From NCBI GenBank assembly GCA_040902745.1, contig JBBDWR010000019.1, forward strand, positions 18,304 through 82,303: DNA of 64,000 nt, written 5' to 3'. This document shows, in pieces, positions 43,719 to 52,205 of the stretch. The DNA comes from JBBDWR01 sp040902745 (GTDB taxonomy: Bacteria > Actinomycetota > UBA4738 > HRBIN12). The notes under the pieces are model-generated. The model made no database searches. It saw only the letters and a list, made by a program, of their open reading frames with translations, and was not told where the DNA came from. The first letter of the stretch is position 1. Every line of letters starts with the position of its first letter. The position numbers and the translations under genes were made by a program.

Positions 43719-43949
43719 TCAGGAAGCGGCCGGGTCGACCGGTCGCGAGCGGAGCGGCGGCAGCACCTCGAGCAGATCGCTCGTAGCCTCGGCGACGCGA
43801 TCCACGGCTGCCTCGAACGCGGCCGGATCACGGGCGGGAGGCGTCCGGAACCCGCTCACCTTGCGCACGTACTGCAGGGCGGCCTCGCGGACCTCGTCCT
43901 CGCTGGTCGGTCCGTCGGGAGTTCGCAGGCGCTTGATACTGCGGCACAT
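43719..43949 (-). CDS. DUF2277 small protein
   Basis: A 76-residue protein of the DUF2277 family, recognised by its start MCRSIKRLR and the segment AALQYVRKVSGFRTPP. Function unknown. The sequence is soluble and mostly helical, with two conserved parts: the Cys/Arg-rich start and the YVRKVSGFR helix. A TAGGAT box lies about nine bases before ATG 43949. It is followed after 12 bases by the broken decarboxylase gene on the same strand. Confidence 0.82.
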   Translation of the reverse strand: MCRSIKRLRTPDGPTSEDEVREAALQYVRKVSGFRTPPARDPAAFEAAVDRVAEATSDLLEVLPPLRSRPVDPAAS

Positions 43950-44032
43950 CGTCGGGTCATCCTAGGCGCTCCGGGCCCGTTCGACCTCTCACCCAACCGC
44001 ATGCCCGTTCCGAGGTGGAACACTGTCTGCCC

Positions 44033-45061
44033 GTGACAACCGAACCGAGACCGACGACGCGCTTCACCGGGCCCGGCTGGGTCGCTCCGGGTGTCGTGCT
44101 CGCGGCGGCACCGTGGACGTGGTTCCTGCTGCGTGACATGACGCCGATCATGGACGTCGCCGCCGTCGCGCTTCCGCTGATGGCATCGGCCGCCGGGTGC
44201 GCAGCCGCGGTCGTCGCCGGCGTGCGTCGCTCCCCGCTGCCGACTCTGGTGGCGGCGTCGTTCGCGGCGTTCACGCTCGTGGCCGTCCTGGGCCCACGGG
44301 TGCCGATCCGCGACGAGGCGCCGGTGCGGCCGGTGCGTCTCGCCTCGGCGAACGTCTACGAACGCAACCGGAACGAAGGGTCTGCTCGGGCCCTGCTCGA
44401 CCAAGGAGCCGACGTGTTGGTGGTGATCGAGGGGGCTCCCGCGATCGGGGATGGGCTCGCGGGAGCCTATCCGTATCTGATCCAGGAGGGCTTCCTTTCG
44501 GTGCGTTCGTCCTTCCCTGCGCGCGAGCTTTCTTCCGGCGCCGCGCTGAACGGAGCCCGGCTCTTGCGGGTTCGCATCTGGGGTCCGTCGGGTCCGTTCG
44601 TCTTGTACGCGCTCCACTCGCTGAACCCGCTCTACGACGCCGCGTTCGATGCGCAGCTCGGGTTCCTCCAGGACCTGCTCGGGCGGATCGAGCGGGAGAG
44701 CCAGCCCGTGGTCATCGCGGGCGACTTCAACATGAGCGACCGAAGCCAGGGATACCGCCTCGTGACGGGATCGTTGAACGATGCGATGCGAGCGGGGTGG
44801 GCGCGTTCGACCTACTCGAGCGGACCGTGGCAGGTGCTCTTTCTGCGGATCGACTACATCTTCACGACCCCGTCCTGGTGCGCCGCCGACGCCGTTCGTT
44901 TCGACGTCCCGGGGTCCGACCACGAGGGAGTGGCGACGACGATCGGACCCTGCCCCGGCGTCCCGATCCCCGAGGCCCCAACCACCGACACGCCGCCGCC
45001 TCCGTCGTCGTCGTCGCCGTCGTCGTCGTCCAGCACGACGCCATCGGCCGCGACGCCCTAG
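44033..45061 (+). CDS. Membrane-anchored endonuclease/exonuclease/phosphatase-family protein
   Basis: A 342-residue protein. Residues about 20-90 form three membrane helices, followed by an EEP-fold domain facing the outside of the membrane. Its motifs are VRLASANVYERN (strand 1, Asn), VLVVIEG (metal Glu), VVIAGDFNMSD (catalytic Asp-x-Asn) and PGSDHEGV (Ser-Asp-His). The family includes phosphodiesterases and sphingomyelinase-like enzymes; the substrate is unknown. A Pro/Ser-rich tail of about 40 residues is encoded by trinucleotide repeats. GTG 44033 is preferred; GTG 44015 is an alternative. Its stop TAG shares the palindrome CTAG with the convergent neighbour's stop. Confidence 0.78.
   Translation: MTTEPRPTTRFTGPGWVAPGVVLAAAPWTWFLLRDMTPIMDVAAVALPLMASAAGCAAAVVAGVRRSPLPTLVAASFAAFTLVAVLGPRVPIRDEAPVRPVRLASANVYERNRNEGSARALLDQGADVLVVIEGAPAIGDGLAGAYPYLIQEGFLSVRSSFPARELSSGAALNGARLLRVRIWGPSGPFVLYALHSLNPLYDAAFDAQLGFLQDLLGRIERESQPVVIAGDFNMSDRSQGYRLVTGSLNDAMRAGWARSTYSSGPWQVLFLRIDYIFTTPSWCAADAVRFDVPGSDHEGVATTIGPCPGVPIPEAPTTDTPPPPSSSSPSSSSSTTPSAATP
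44992..45031 (+). repeat. CCG/TCG trinucleotide run coding a Pro/Ser tail
   Basis: A low-complexity stretch of CCG, TCC and TCG codons encodes PPPPSSSSPSSSSS near the C-terminus of the EEP-family protein. Changes in copy number would be in frame. The tail is predicted to be disordered and extracytoplasmic. Confidence 0.7.
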
Positions 45062-46656
45062 GAGCGCTTGAGGTCCGAGAGGATCTCTCGCGCCGCGTTG
45101 GCGCCCGGCCCGCCGGTGACACCGCCGCCCGGATGCGCACCCGAGCCGGCGAGGAAGACACCGGGGATCGCGAACCGATAGCGAGCATGCCCCAGCAGGG
45201 GGCGCCACGCGAAGAAGTCATCCAATCCGGGCTCACCGTGATAGACGTGACCGCCCGTGAGCCCAACCTCTCGCTCGAGGTCGCGAGGCGTGCGGACCCG
45301 GCGTGCGACCACCAGCTCCCCCAGTCCCGGGGCGTAGCGCTCGAGCGTCTTGACCGTGATCTCCGCGAGGCGGTCTTCCTCGATCTCCCAGTCGCCGTCG
45401 CGAAGATCGTACGGTGCCGACTGGAACAACACGCTCATCACGTGATGACCGTCCGGAGCGAGACCCGGATCGTTGAGTGTCGGGATCGTGACCTCGAGCA
45501 TCGGATCCTCACAGATGCGCCCGTACTTCCAGGCATCGGCCGCCTTCTCGAGGTAGTCGATCCCGAGCGAGATCACGATGCGGCCTTGTAGCTGGTCCGG
45601 ATCGGCACCGTTGAACTTCGGCATGCCGGCGAGGGCGAGATCCACCTTCGCCGTGGCGCCCGGTGTGCGGATGTTCCCCCCGCGCCAAACGAGCTCGGGA
45701 CCCAGGACGACAGGGTCGATCAGCCGCGTGAGCGTCTGCTTCGGGTCACAGGCGGTGACGACCGCGTGCGCCGATATCTCCTCGCCACTGGCGAGCACGA
45801 CCCCGGTCGCGCGACCGCCCGCGTCGGTCGAGATCGACGCGACCTCGGCGCCCGTCCTGATCTCGGCCCCGAACACCGTCGCGGAGCGGGCCAGTGCGTC
45901 GGCGAGCGCCCCCGAACCGCCCTTGGCGAACGTGCTCTGTCCCGCGATACCGCCGTCGTTTCCGGCGGAGTCGTTGAGCAGCACCGCGGCGGAACCCGCG
46001 GCCCACGAGCCCATCGCCGTGTACAACACGGCGCGCGCCGCCAGCGCTCCGGCGACGGGGTCTGATTCGGGCTCCTCGCCGACGCCCTCGCGGATGAAGT
46101 CCGCGACCGCCATCGGCAGCGCGCGCGTGGCCTCGCGACCGGCCTTGGCTCCGAGTCCCTTGAACGCCTTCCCGAGCTTGAGCCCCGTGATCGCGTCGGC
46201 GATCGAAGGGGTCTGCACATCGGGGGGGGTGGCGGCGTTGACGTGCGCCAGAAAGCTCGCGAGCGCGCGCACCCGCTTGTCGAACGCGACGTAGCGGTCC
46301 GCCGCCTTGGGGAAAGCCGATCGCAGTCGGTCCGCGGTCTTTGCGGCATCGGCCCAGAACGTGATGCCGCTGCCGTCGGGCTGCGGAGCGAACACGCGGA
46401 CCTCGGGAGTGAGCAACTCGAGACCCTGTTGCTCGAGCTTGAGGTCGGCGATCACCGAACGGCGCAGACGGCCGACCGTGTGCGCCACACCGGGAGCGGT
46501 GAACCCCTCGGCCAGCTCGACGTTCGCCAGGATCCCGCCGACGCGGTCGGCCCGCTCCACCACGAGCACCTTTCGCCGGCCCTTGGCGAGGTACGCCGCC
46601 GCGACCAAACCGTTGTGCCCTCCCCCGACGACGATCGCGTCGTAGCGCGTGGCCAT
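45058..46656 (-). CDS. Phytoene-desaturase-like FAD oxidoreductase, second of a tandem pair
   Basis: FAD protein of 532 residues of the phytoene desaturase/PYROXD2 group. The N-terminal dinucleotide motif is VVGGGHNGLVAAAYLAK at about 9-25, and the C-terminal flavin-contact element is FLAGSGAHPGGGVTGGPG. Between them lies the family's large substrate domain. No other carotenoid genes (crtB, crtE) are seen, so a carotenoid role is unsupported. ATG 46656 shares one base with the TGA of the upstream paralogue (TGATG); a GTG three bases earlier is possible. It is paralogous to its neighbour, with conserved N- and C-terminal motifs. Confidence 0.85.
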   Translation of the reverse strand: MATRYDAIVVGGGHNGLVAAAYLAKGRRKVLVVERADRVGGILANVELAEGFTAPGVAHTVGRLRRSVIADLKLEQQGLELLTPEVRVFAPQPDGSGITFWADAAKTADRLRSAFPKAADRYVAFDKRVRALASFLAHVNAATPPDVQTPSIADAITGLKLGKAFKGLGAKAGREATRALPMAVADFIREGVGEEPESDPVAGALAARAVLYTAMGSWAAGSAAVLLNDSAGNDGGIAGQSTFAKGGSGALADALARSATVFGAEIRTGAEVASISTDAGGRATGVVLASGEEISAHAVVTACDPKQTLTRLIDPVVLGPELVWRGGNIRTPGATAKVDLALAGMPKFNGADPDQLQGRIVISLGIDYLEKAADAWKYGRICEDPMLEVTIPTLNDPGLAPDGHHVMSVLFQSAPYDLRDGDWEIEEDRLAEITVKTLERYAPGLGELVVARRVRTPRDLEREVGLTGGHVYHGEPGLDDFFAWRPLLGHARYRFAIPGVFLAGSGAHPGGGVTGGPGANAAREILSDLKRS

Positions 46657-48281
46657 CACGCCACCGCCTTGGAGCGCTTCGACCCGTTGCGCATGCCGGC
46701 CTTGTTGGCCTTGAGCACCTCAAGCGCGGCGATGCGACCCGAAGCGCCCATGATGCCGCCGCCCGGGTGCGTGGCCGCTCCGCACAGCCACAGATCTTTG
46801 ACCGGCGTCTCGTAGCGCGCCCAACCGGGCACCGGACGATTGAAGAACAACTGCTCCAAGGAGAGTTCACCCTGGAAGATGTTGCCCTCCGTCAAACCGG
46901 TGACGTCTTCGATGTCTTTCGGCGTGATGAACATCTTGTGCACGATCCGCTTGCGGATGTCGGGGAACCGTTCCTCGAGCGTGTCGATCACGTTCTCACC
47001 GAACGCGGTCCGCATGTCGTCGTCCCACACCTGACCGTCTGCGAGATGGTACGGGGCGTACTGCACGAAACAGCTCATGATGTGCTTGCCCGGGGGGGCC
47101 ATCGAGGGATCCACGAGCGTCGGGAAGATCATGTCGATGTAGGGACGCTGGGAGAAGCGGCCGTACTTCGCGTCGTCGTAGGCCCGCTCCATGTAGTCGA
47201 CGCTCGGCGAGAAGCTGACGGCTCCGCGCAGCCACTCACCCACGCCGGGTTTACACGCAAGCTCGGGAAGTCCGTCGAGCGCGAGGTTCACCTTGCCCGA
47301 CGAGCCTCGGTATTTGTAGCGACGCACCTCGTCGGCGAACGTCGGATCGAGCGCGCCGGGGTCCATCAGCTTGAGGAACGTCATGTGCGAGTCGACGCTC
47401 GACAGCACGACGTCGGCGCGGATCTGCTCTCCGTTCTCCAGCGTGACGCCCGTGGCTCGGCCGTTCTTCGTGTCGATGCTGGCGACCGGCGCCTCCGTGC
47501 GGATCTCCGCTCCGAGCGCGCGCGCGGCGCTGCCGATCGCGTTCGAGATGCCTCCCGTACCGCCCTTGGGGATCCCCCATGCGCGGAACGCGCCATCGAT
47601 CTCTCCCATGTAGTGGTGCAGCAGCACGTAGGCCGTTCCGGGTGATCGTGGGCCCTGGAACGTGCCGATGATGCCGGACGCCGACATCGTCGCCTTCAGC
47701 GGGTCGGTCTCGAACCACTGGTCGAGGAAGTCGACGGCGCTCATCGTCATCAGTTCGATGAACGTTTGCTGGTGACGGCGCGGCAAGTCCTTGAACTCCT
47801 TCGCCAGTCCGACCAGGGGCAACCACTCGAAGAGGTTGATCTTGCCCGGGTCCGGCGGAACAGCGGACAGGATCGGCTTGATGAAGCGCGCCATCTGCGC
47901 CATCAGCTGCGAGTACTCCTCGTACGCCTCGGCGTCCCGCTTGGACCAGCGTCGGATCTCGCGGACGGTCTTGCCGTGATCGTTGACGCGCCAGAGGTAG
48001 TCCTCATCCAGTGGGGTGATCGTGCCGTCGAGCGGCAGGATCTCGAGCCCGTGCTTGGGGAGCTGCAACTCCCGGATGATCTCGGGGCGCAGCAGGGACA
48101 CCACGTAGGAGTACACGGAGAAGCGATAGCCGGGGAAGATCTCCTCGGTGACGGCGGCTCCTCCGAGGACGTGGCGACGCTCGAGCACGACGACATTCTT
48201 GCCCGCCTTCGCCAGATAGGCGGCGGCCACGAGGCCGTTGTGCCCTCCGCCGACGACGACCGCGTCGTAGGTCTGCGCCAT
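46656..48281 (-). CDS. Phytoene-desaturase-like FAD oxidoreductase, first of a tandem pair
   Basis: FAD protein of 541 residues of the same group as its downstream paralogue. It has VVVGGGHNGLVAAAYLAKAG at about 8-27, ERRHVLGGAAVTEEIFPG (the usual family extension) and a C-terminal LCGAATHPGGGIMGASG. ATG 48281 follows AGGAGGTCGTGG, an exceptionally good ribosome site; a longer upstream frame is not family-like. The tandem pair is coupled through TGATG, consistent with a duplication or a heteromeric enzyme. A 225-base divergent region separates it from the GcvT-like gene, which could act on a related substrate. Confidence 0.86.
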   Translation of the reverse strand: MAQTYDAVVVGGGHNGLVAAAYLAKAGKNVVVLERRHVLGGAAVTEEIFPGYRFSVYSYVVSLLRPEIIRELQLPKHGLEILPLDGTITPLDEDYLWRVNDHGKTVREIRRWSKRDAEAYEEYSQLMAQMARFIKPILSAVPPDPGKINLFEWLPLVGLAKEFKDLPRRHQQTFIELMTMSAVDFLDQWFETDPLKATMSASGIIGTFQGPRSPGTAYVLLHHYMGEIDGAFRAWGIPKGGTGGISNAIGSAARALGAEIRTEAPVASIDTKNGRATGVTLENGEQIRADVVLSSVDSHMTFLKLMDPGALDPTFADEVRRYKYRGSSGKVNLALDGLPELACKPGVGEWLRGAVSFSPSVDYMERAYDDAKYGRFSQRPYIDMIFPTLVDPSMAPPGKHIMSCFVQYAPYHLADGQVWDDDMRTAFGENVIDTLEERFPDIRKRIVHKMFITPKDIEDVTGLTEGNIFQGELSLEQLFFNRPVPGWARYETPVKDLWLCGAATHPGGGIMGASGRIAALEVLKANKAGMRNGSKRSKAVA

Positions 48282-48506
48282 CTCCACGACCTCCTGCGAG
48301 AACGAACGACTCCGGGTCGAAACACCCCGCGCGGCCGCACCCCCGGCGCGCCGGTTGCCCATGCTAGACCGGCGCACATACCCCGACCATCGACCGTCTG
48401 ACTTGAGGTCAACGCCCGATCATCGCCGGAAGGGTCAGGGACCGCCTCCCACGTGCATACTCTACGCCGACCGCGCATCGTCACCGGACCGCACCGAGGA
48501 GGGCCT

Positions 48507-49697
48507 GTGAGCGTCGGAACCGCCTTCTATCCGCGCGAAGCACAGCTGAACGTCAAACAAGTCTGGAACGAGTGGTCCGGGTACTTCTCCGCGGCGTGCT
48601 ACGCGGACTTCCACGACATCGAGTACAACGCGATCCGCGAGGCGGCGGCGGTGTTCGACGCGACGCCGCTGCACAAGTACCTGATCGCGGGCCGCGACGC
48701 CTTGCGGCTCGTCGACCGGGTCATCACCCGGGACGCACGCAGGCTCGCCGTGGACCGCGTCTACTACACCCCCTGGTGCGACGAGGACGGCGCGGTCGTC
48801 GACGACGGAACCGTCGCCCGCCTCGCCGAGACCATCTACCGGGTCACGTCCGCCCATCCGTGCCTGCGATGGTTCGAGATGAACGCAACCGGCCTCGACG
48901 TGCAGATCGACGACGTTGCCGAGTCCACCGCGGCACTGGCGCTGCAGGGGGCGCTCTCGCGCGAGGTGCTCGAAGCGGCCACTCGTCAGGACTGGACGGA
49001 TGTGCGGTACTTCGGCCGGCGCAAGAGCGAGATCGGCGGCGTCGAGGTCGACGTCACCCGGACCGGCTACACCGGCGACCGCGGGTACGAGCTGTGGCTA
49101 CCGGCCGACGGGGCCCTCGACGTCTGGGATGCGCTGTTCGAGGCGGGACGCGACTACGCGATCCGGCCGATCGGTGTACGCGCCCTCGATGTGGCGCGGA
49201 CCGAAGCAGGACTGATCATGGTCGACGTGGACTACACCAGCGCCAAGGCCGCGTTGAATGACGCGCAGCGCTACTCCCCTTTTGAGCTCGGTCTCGGCAA
49301 GCTCGTGGACTTCGGCGGAAGCGACTTCGTCGGCAGGCGCGCACTGCAAGCGCAGCAAGAGGTCGGTGGCCCGCCACGACGCCTCGTGGGCCTGGACATC
49401 GACTGGACCGGAATCGAGGCGATGTTCGCCCGTCACGATCTCGCGCCCGAGGTCTCGCCGATGGTCACGCGGGCCGAGATCCCGCTGTATAAGGACGGCA
49501 AGCAGATCGGGCGGGCGACGAGCACGACGTGGGGCCCCACGATCAAGAAGATGATCGCCCTCGCCTCGATCGACGCGACGTTCGCGTCGATCGGCACCCG
49601 CGTGTCGGTCGAATGGACCGTCGAAGGTGAACACGGCAAGGTCGGCGCAACGGTCGTTCCCCTTCCGTTCCTCGACCTCGAACGCAAACGGACGTAG
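48507..49697 (+). CDS. GcvT-like aminomethyltransferase/folate-dependent demethylase
   Basis: A 396-residue protein of the glycine-cleavage T family, with a folate-binding GcvT domain and C-terminal barrel. Recognisable parts are VFDATPLHKYLIAG, VYYTPWCDEDGAVVDDGTV (the family's Cys/Asp loop), VTRTGYTGDRGYELWLP, GVRALDVARTEAGL and the C-terminal GRATSTTWGPTIKKMIALASID. It is not next to gcvP or gcvH, so it is more likely a demethylase or oxidase-type member (dimethylglycine-dehydrogenase-like) than the T-protein itself. GTG 48507 follows GAGGAGGG, and a TACTCT box lies near 48456. Confidence 0.82.
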   Translation: MSVGTAFYPREAQLNVKQVWNEWSGYFSAACYADFHDIEYNAIREAAAVFDATPLHKYLIAGRDALRLVDRVITRDARRLAVDRVYYTPWCDEDGAVVDDGTVARLAETIYRVTSAHPCLRWFEMNATGLDVQIDDVAESTAALALQGALSREVLEAATRQDWTDVRYFGRRKSEIGGVEVDVTRTGYTGDRGYELWLPADGALDVWDALFEAGRDYAIRPIGVRALDVARTEAGLIMVDVDYTSAKAALNDAQRYSPFELGLGKLVDFGGSDFVGRRALQAQQEVGGPPRRLVGLDIDWTGIEAMFARHDLAPEVSPMVTRAEIPLYKDGKQIGRATSTTWGPTIKKMIALASIDATFASIGTRVSVEWTVEGEHGKVGATVVPLPFLDLERKRT

Positions 49698-49716
49698 CCG
49701 GGCGGTCGCGCCCGGC
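49697..49716 (+). terminator. GC hairpin directly after the GcvT-like gene
   Basis: GCCGGGCG (49697-49704) and CGCCCGGC (49709-49716) form a perfect eight-base stem with a GTCG loop, beginning at the last base of the stop codon. There is no T run. Confidence 0.5.
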
Positions 49717-49826
49717 GAACCTGCTCCCGCGCGGCGACGAATCGTTCCCGAGGGTCCTGGCCGCCAGTTCGTGACGTTCCCGTCACATCCAGGGTCGGCG
49801 CGCACGGCCTCTGCGAAACTGTGTCC

Positions 49827-51755
49827 ATGAGCGCCCCCCGTTCCTTTGATCGTGCCCTGAAGATCGGCGTCCTCGCGGCCGTCTTCCTCGGGACGGCCGG
49901 CGTGGCGCTCGTATCCGACCTCGTGCTCGCCCTGGGGGCCGGGCTCGCGATCCTGGTCGTCGGCATGGCAGTGCTGACCGTCCGTGCTCGTGCGGCCGCG
50001 CTGAACGCCGCCCGGGCACCCGATCGACAGGCTCCACCCGACCCCGGCCGGCGCACGTTCCTGGCCGGCGCCGCGGCCGGCGGGCTCGGTCTCGTGGTTG
50101 CCGGGGCAGCCGGCGGAACCGCGCTCAAGCGGTTCGTGCGACCCGACCCCGCGCCGATCCTCGAAGGGATGGCCGGTGACGTCGGCGCGGAGTACATGGA
50201 GCTGATCCGGCGTGGGTACCACCCGGCGCGGTCGGGGGACCTCCAGCTCATCGTGGCTCCCGGATCGAGCTCGATCTATCCGCAGGAAGCGACCTCGTTG
50301 GTGTTCGACGACCCTCGGACGAGCCACTCCCAGGTCTGGAACTACCTCGAACGCATCCCGATCGCCCTCTACGCCCCGGGGATCGTCGCCCCGTCGGACT
50401 CGACCGAACGGGTCACGCTCGCCGACCTTGCACCGACCACCGCGATGTTGATGGGCTTCGACTTCCCCGCTGCCGACGGGTCCCCGCTGCCGGGCATCGA
50501 GGCCCCGGTCACGCCCCCGAAGGTGATCGTCACGTTCGTGATCGACGGCGGCGGGTGGAACGTGTTGGCCGAACATCCCGGTGCCTGGCCGAACATCGCG
50601 CGGATGCTCGGCGCGTCCGCCGTGTATCGCAACGCGATCGTCGGATCCTTCCCGGCGGTAACGGCGTGCGCCCATGCCACGATCGGAACCGGAGCCTTCC
50701 CGTACACCCACGGGATCTCGGGACACAACGTGCGGATCGACGGTCAGGTCGTAAAGGCCTACGGCGCGCCCGGCGAGGCCGATCCGTCGTTCTTGCTGTC
50801 GCCGACGCTCGCGGAGGCCTGGAGCCAGGAGACCGGCGACGGCGCCTGGGTCGGGGAGATCGGTTACCAGATCTGGCACATGGGGATGCTGGGCAAGGGT
50901 GGAGACCGGCCGCTCGGCGACCTTCCGATCGCGACGTACTGGCCCGAGACCGGGGCGAACACCTGGGCGTCGCTGAACCCGGACCTGTACCGCCTACCGA
51001 ACGAGGTGCCACCGATCGAGGATCTCCTCGCGCACCAGGAGCGCTACACGCGGATCGCGCCGCCGCCCTCTCCGTACGATCTCCAGGGCGTCAAGGAGGC
51101 GTGCTGCACACCGCCGATCGTCTCCTATCAGGGGGATCTGATCGAGGCAGCGTTCCGCTCGGAGCCGATCGGGCAGGACGACATCACCGATCTGCTCTAC
51201 ATCAACTTCAAGTCGCCCGACTACGCGGGTCACGTGTACAACTTCACCGACGAGCGCACCGGCAGGGTGCTCTCCGAAGTCGACCAGCAGCTCGGGCGGC
51301 TCCTGCGTCTGCTCGAGGACCGGTTCGCCCCCGGGGAGTACGCCGTGATCCTGACGGCGGACCACGGGCAGTGCCCGCCGATCGACGAGGTCGGCGGCGT
51401 GCGCGTGGACCCGATCCAGCTGGATGAGGACGTCGATACCGCATTCAGCAGTCTGCTGCTAAGCGCGACGCAGAGCGTGGTCCCCCACGAGATCTACCTC
51501 GATGCGAACGCGATGCTCGCCGCCGGATGGCGCGCGGCCGATGTTGCGGCCTGGCTGGGCGATTACCGCTACCGGGACAACATCGGAGAGTACGTCCCCC
51601 GCGACCTCGTGCAGCGCGATCGGCTCTCGGACAAGCCGTTCGCGGCTGTGTTCCCCGTCTCCTACCTCGAGTCCCTGCAGGGCCGAGATCTCGCGCCCTT
51701 CGGCGACACTGCGTATCCGGAGGCCGACCCAGGCCTTCCGCCCATCACCTGGTAG
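49827..51755 (+). CDS. Exported phosphodiesterase/alkaline-phosphatase-superfamily protein
   Basis: A 642-residue protein of the alkaline phosphatase (type I phosphodiesterase/nucleotide pyrophosphatase) superfamily. Two N-terminal hydrophobic segments (about 12-52) are followed by a twin-arginine-like signal, DPGRRTFLAG with a hydrophobic run, at about 72-100. The catalytic domain starts at VIVTFVIDGGGWNVL (metal Asp) with SFPAVTACAHATIGTGAFP as nucleophile region, and VILTADHGQCP closes the metal site. An N-terminal region (150-230) shows a partial second phosphatase-like repeat ending in LADLAPTTAMLMG. ATG 49827 is used; GTG 49821 adds two residues. Substrate unknown. Confidence 0.8.
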   Translation: MSAPRSFDRALKIGVLAAVFLGTAGVALVSDLVLALGAGLAILVVGMAVLTVRARAAALNAARAPDRQAPPDPGRRTFLAGAAAGGLGLVVAGAAGGTALKRFVRPDPAPILEGMAGDVGAEYMELIRRGYHPARSGDLQLIVAPGSSSIYPQEATSLVFDDPRTSHSQVWNYLERIPIALYAPGIVAPSDSTERVTLADLAPTTAMLMGFDFPAADGSPLPGIEAPVTPPKVIVTFVIDGGGWNVLAEHPGAWPNIARMLGASAVYRNAIVGSFPAVTACAHATIGTGAFPYTHGISGHNVRIDGQVVKAYGAPGEADPSFLLSPTLAEAWSQETGDGAWVGEIGYQIWHMGMLGKGGDRPLGDLPIATYWPETGANTWASLNPDLYRLPNEVPPIEDLLAHQERYTRIAPPPSPYDLQGVKEACCTPPIVSYQGDLIEAAFRSEPIGQDDITDLLYINFKSPDYAGHVYNFTDERTGRVLSEVDQQLGRLLRLLEDRFAPGEYAVILTADHGQCPPIDEVGGVRVDPIQLDEDVDTAFSSLLLSATQSVVPHEIYLDANAMLAAGWRAADVAAWLGDYRYRDNIGEYVPRDLVQRDRLSDKPFAAVFPVSYLESLQGRDLAPFGDTAYPEADPGLPPITW

Positions 51756-51770
51756 CCGCGGCGAAACGCG

Positions 51771-51800
51771 ACGAGCCCGCCGCGGATGCGACGGGCTCGT
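51771..51800 (-). terminator. Hairpin downstream of ssrA
   Basis: ACGAGCCCG (51771-51779) and CGGGCTCGT (51792-51800) form a perfect nine-base stem with a 12-base loop. On the minus strand it starts eight bases beyond the tmRNA 3' end and is followed by a weak GTTTCG tract. It could also serve the convergent phosphodiesterase gene. Confidence 0.6.
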
Positions 51801-51807
51801 AGAGGGG

Positions 51808-52153
51808 TGGAGGTGGCGGGAATCGAACCCGCGTCCTCGAACGACCGACCAGGTCTTCTCCGGGCGCAGCCGGTGGTGTGTTTCACCTCGGGTCTCCCAC
51901 CGGCGGAGAAACCCTCGGCTAGTCCGGGTGCGATGTCCGGCGGCGGCCCCCGGACGGAACCGTCACCGTAAGCCTGCTCACGACACCCGATCCCCGGCCG
52001 CAGGCGTGCCGGGGCGGATGGCTACTTATGTATTAAGCAGCGAGCGCGTAGTCTTCATTGGCGCTTCTTAAGTCCGGCGTTTAACGAGACATCCGGGATC
52101 TCGGCCCGCTTCTCCTGGTCGGTATCCGCCCGAGTCGAAGCCAGTACACCCCC
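51808..52153 (-). ncRNA. ssrA: Transfer-messenger RNA (tmRNA)
   Basis: Ribosome-rescue RNA of about 346 nt that works with SmpB, encoded nearby. The tRNA-like ends are clear: the 5' end GGGGGUG pairs with CACCUCC near the 3' end (plus-strand ggaggtg at 51809-51815), and the T-arm GTTCGATTCCCGCC precedes it. The tag frame is at 52062-52033: GCC AAT GAA GAC TAC GCG, then CTC GCT GCT TAA, giving ANEDYALAA, which has the standard degradation tail YALAA. The CCA end is not fully encoded (A-CC-C), so it must be added. A hairpin follows at 51771-51800. Confidence 0.95.
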
Positions 52154-52172
52154 ATATGCAGTTGTCTCCACG

Positions 52173-52178
52173 AGTATA
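52173..52178 (-). promoter_or_regulatory. TATACT -10 box for ssrA
   Basis: TATACT, close to the consensus TATAAT, lies 19 bases before the mature 5' end. That fits a precursor a dozen or so nucleotides longer that RNase P would trim. No -35 element was assigned. Confidence 0.5.
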
Positions 52179-52205
52179 CGGCGAGGAGGCGACAGCCCTG
52201 AAGTC

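Noticed and set aside
45058..48281. Carotenoid biosynthesis cluster
   Set aside because: Only the desaturase-like fold is present; no phytoene synthase, cyclase or GGPP synthase gene occurs in the window.
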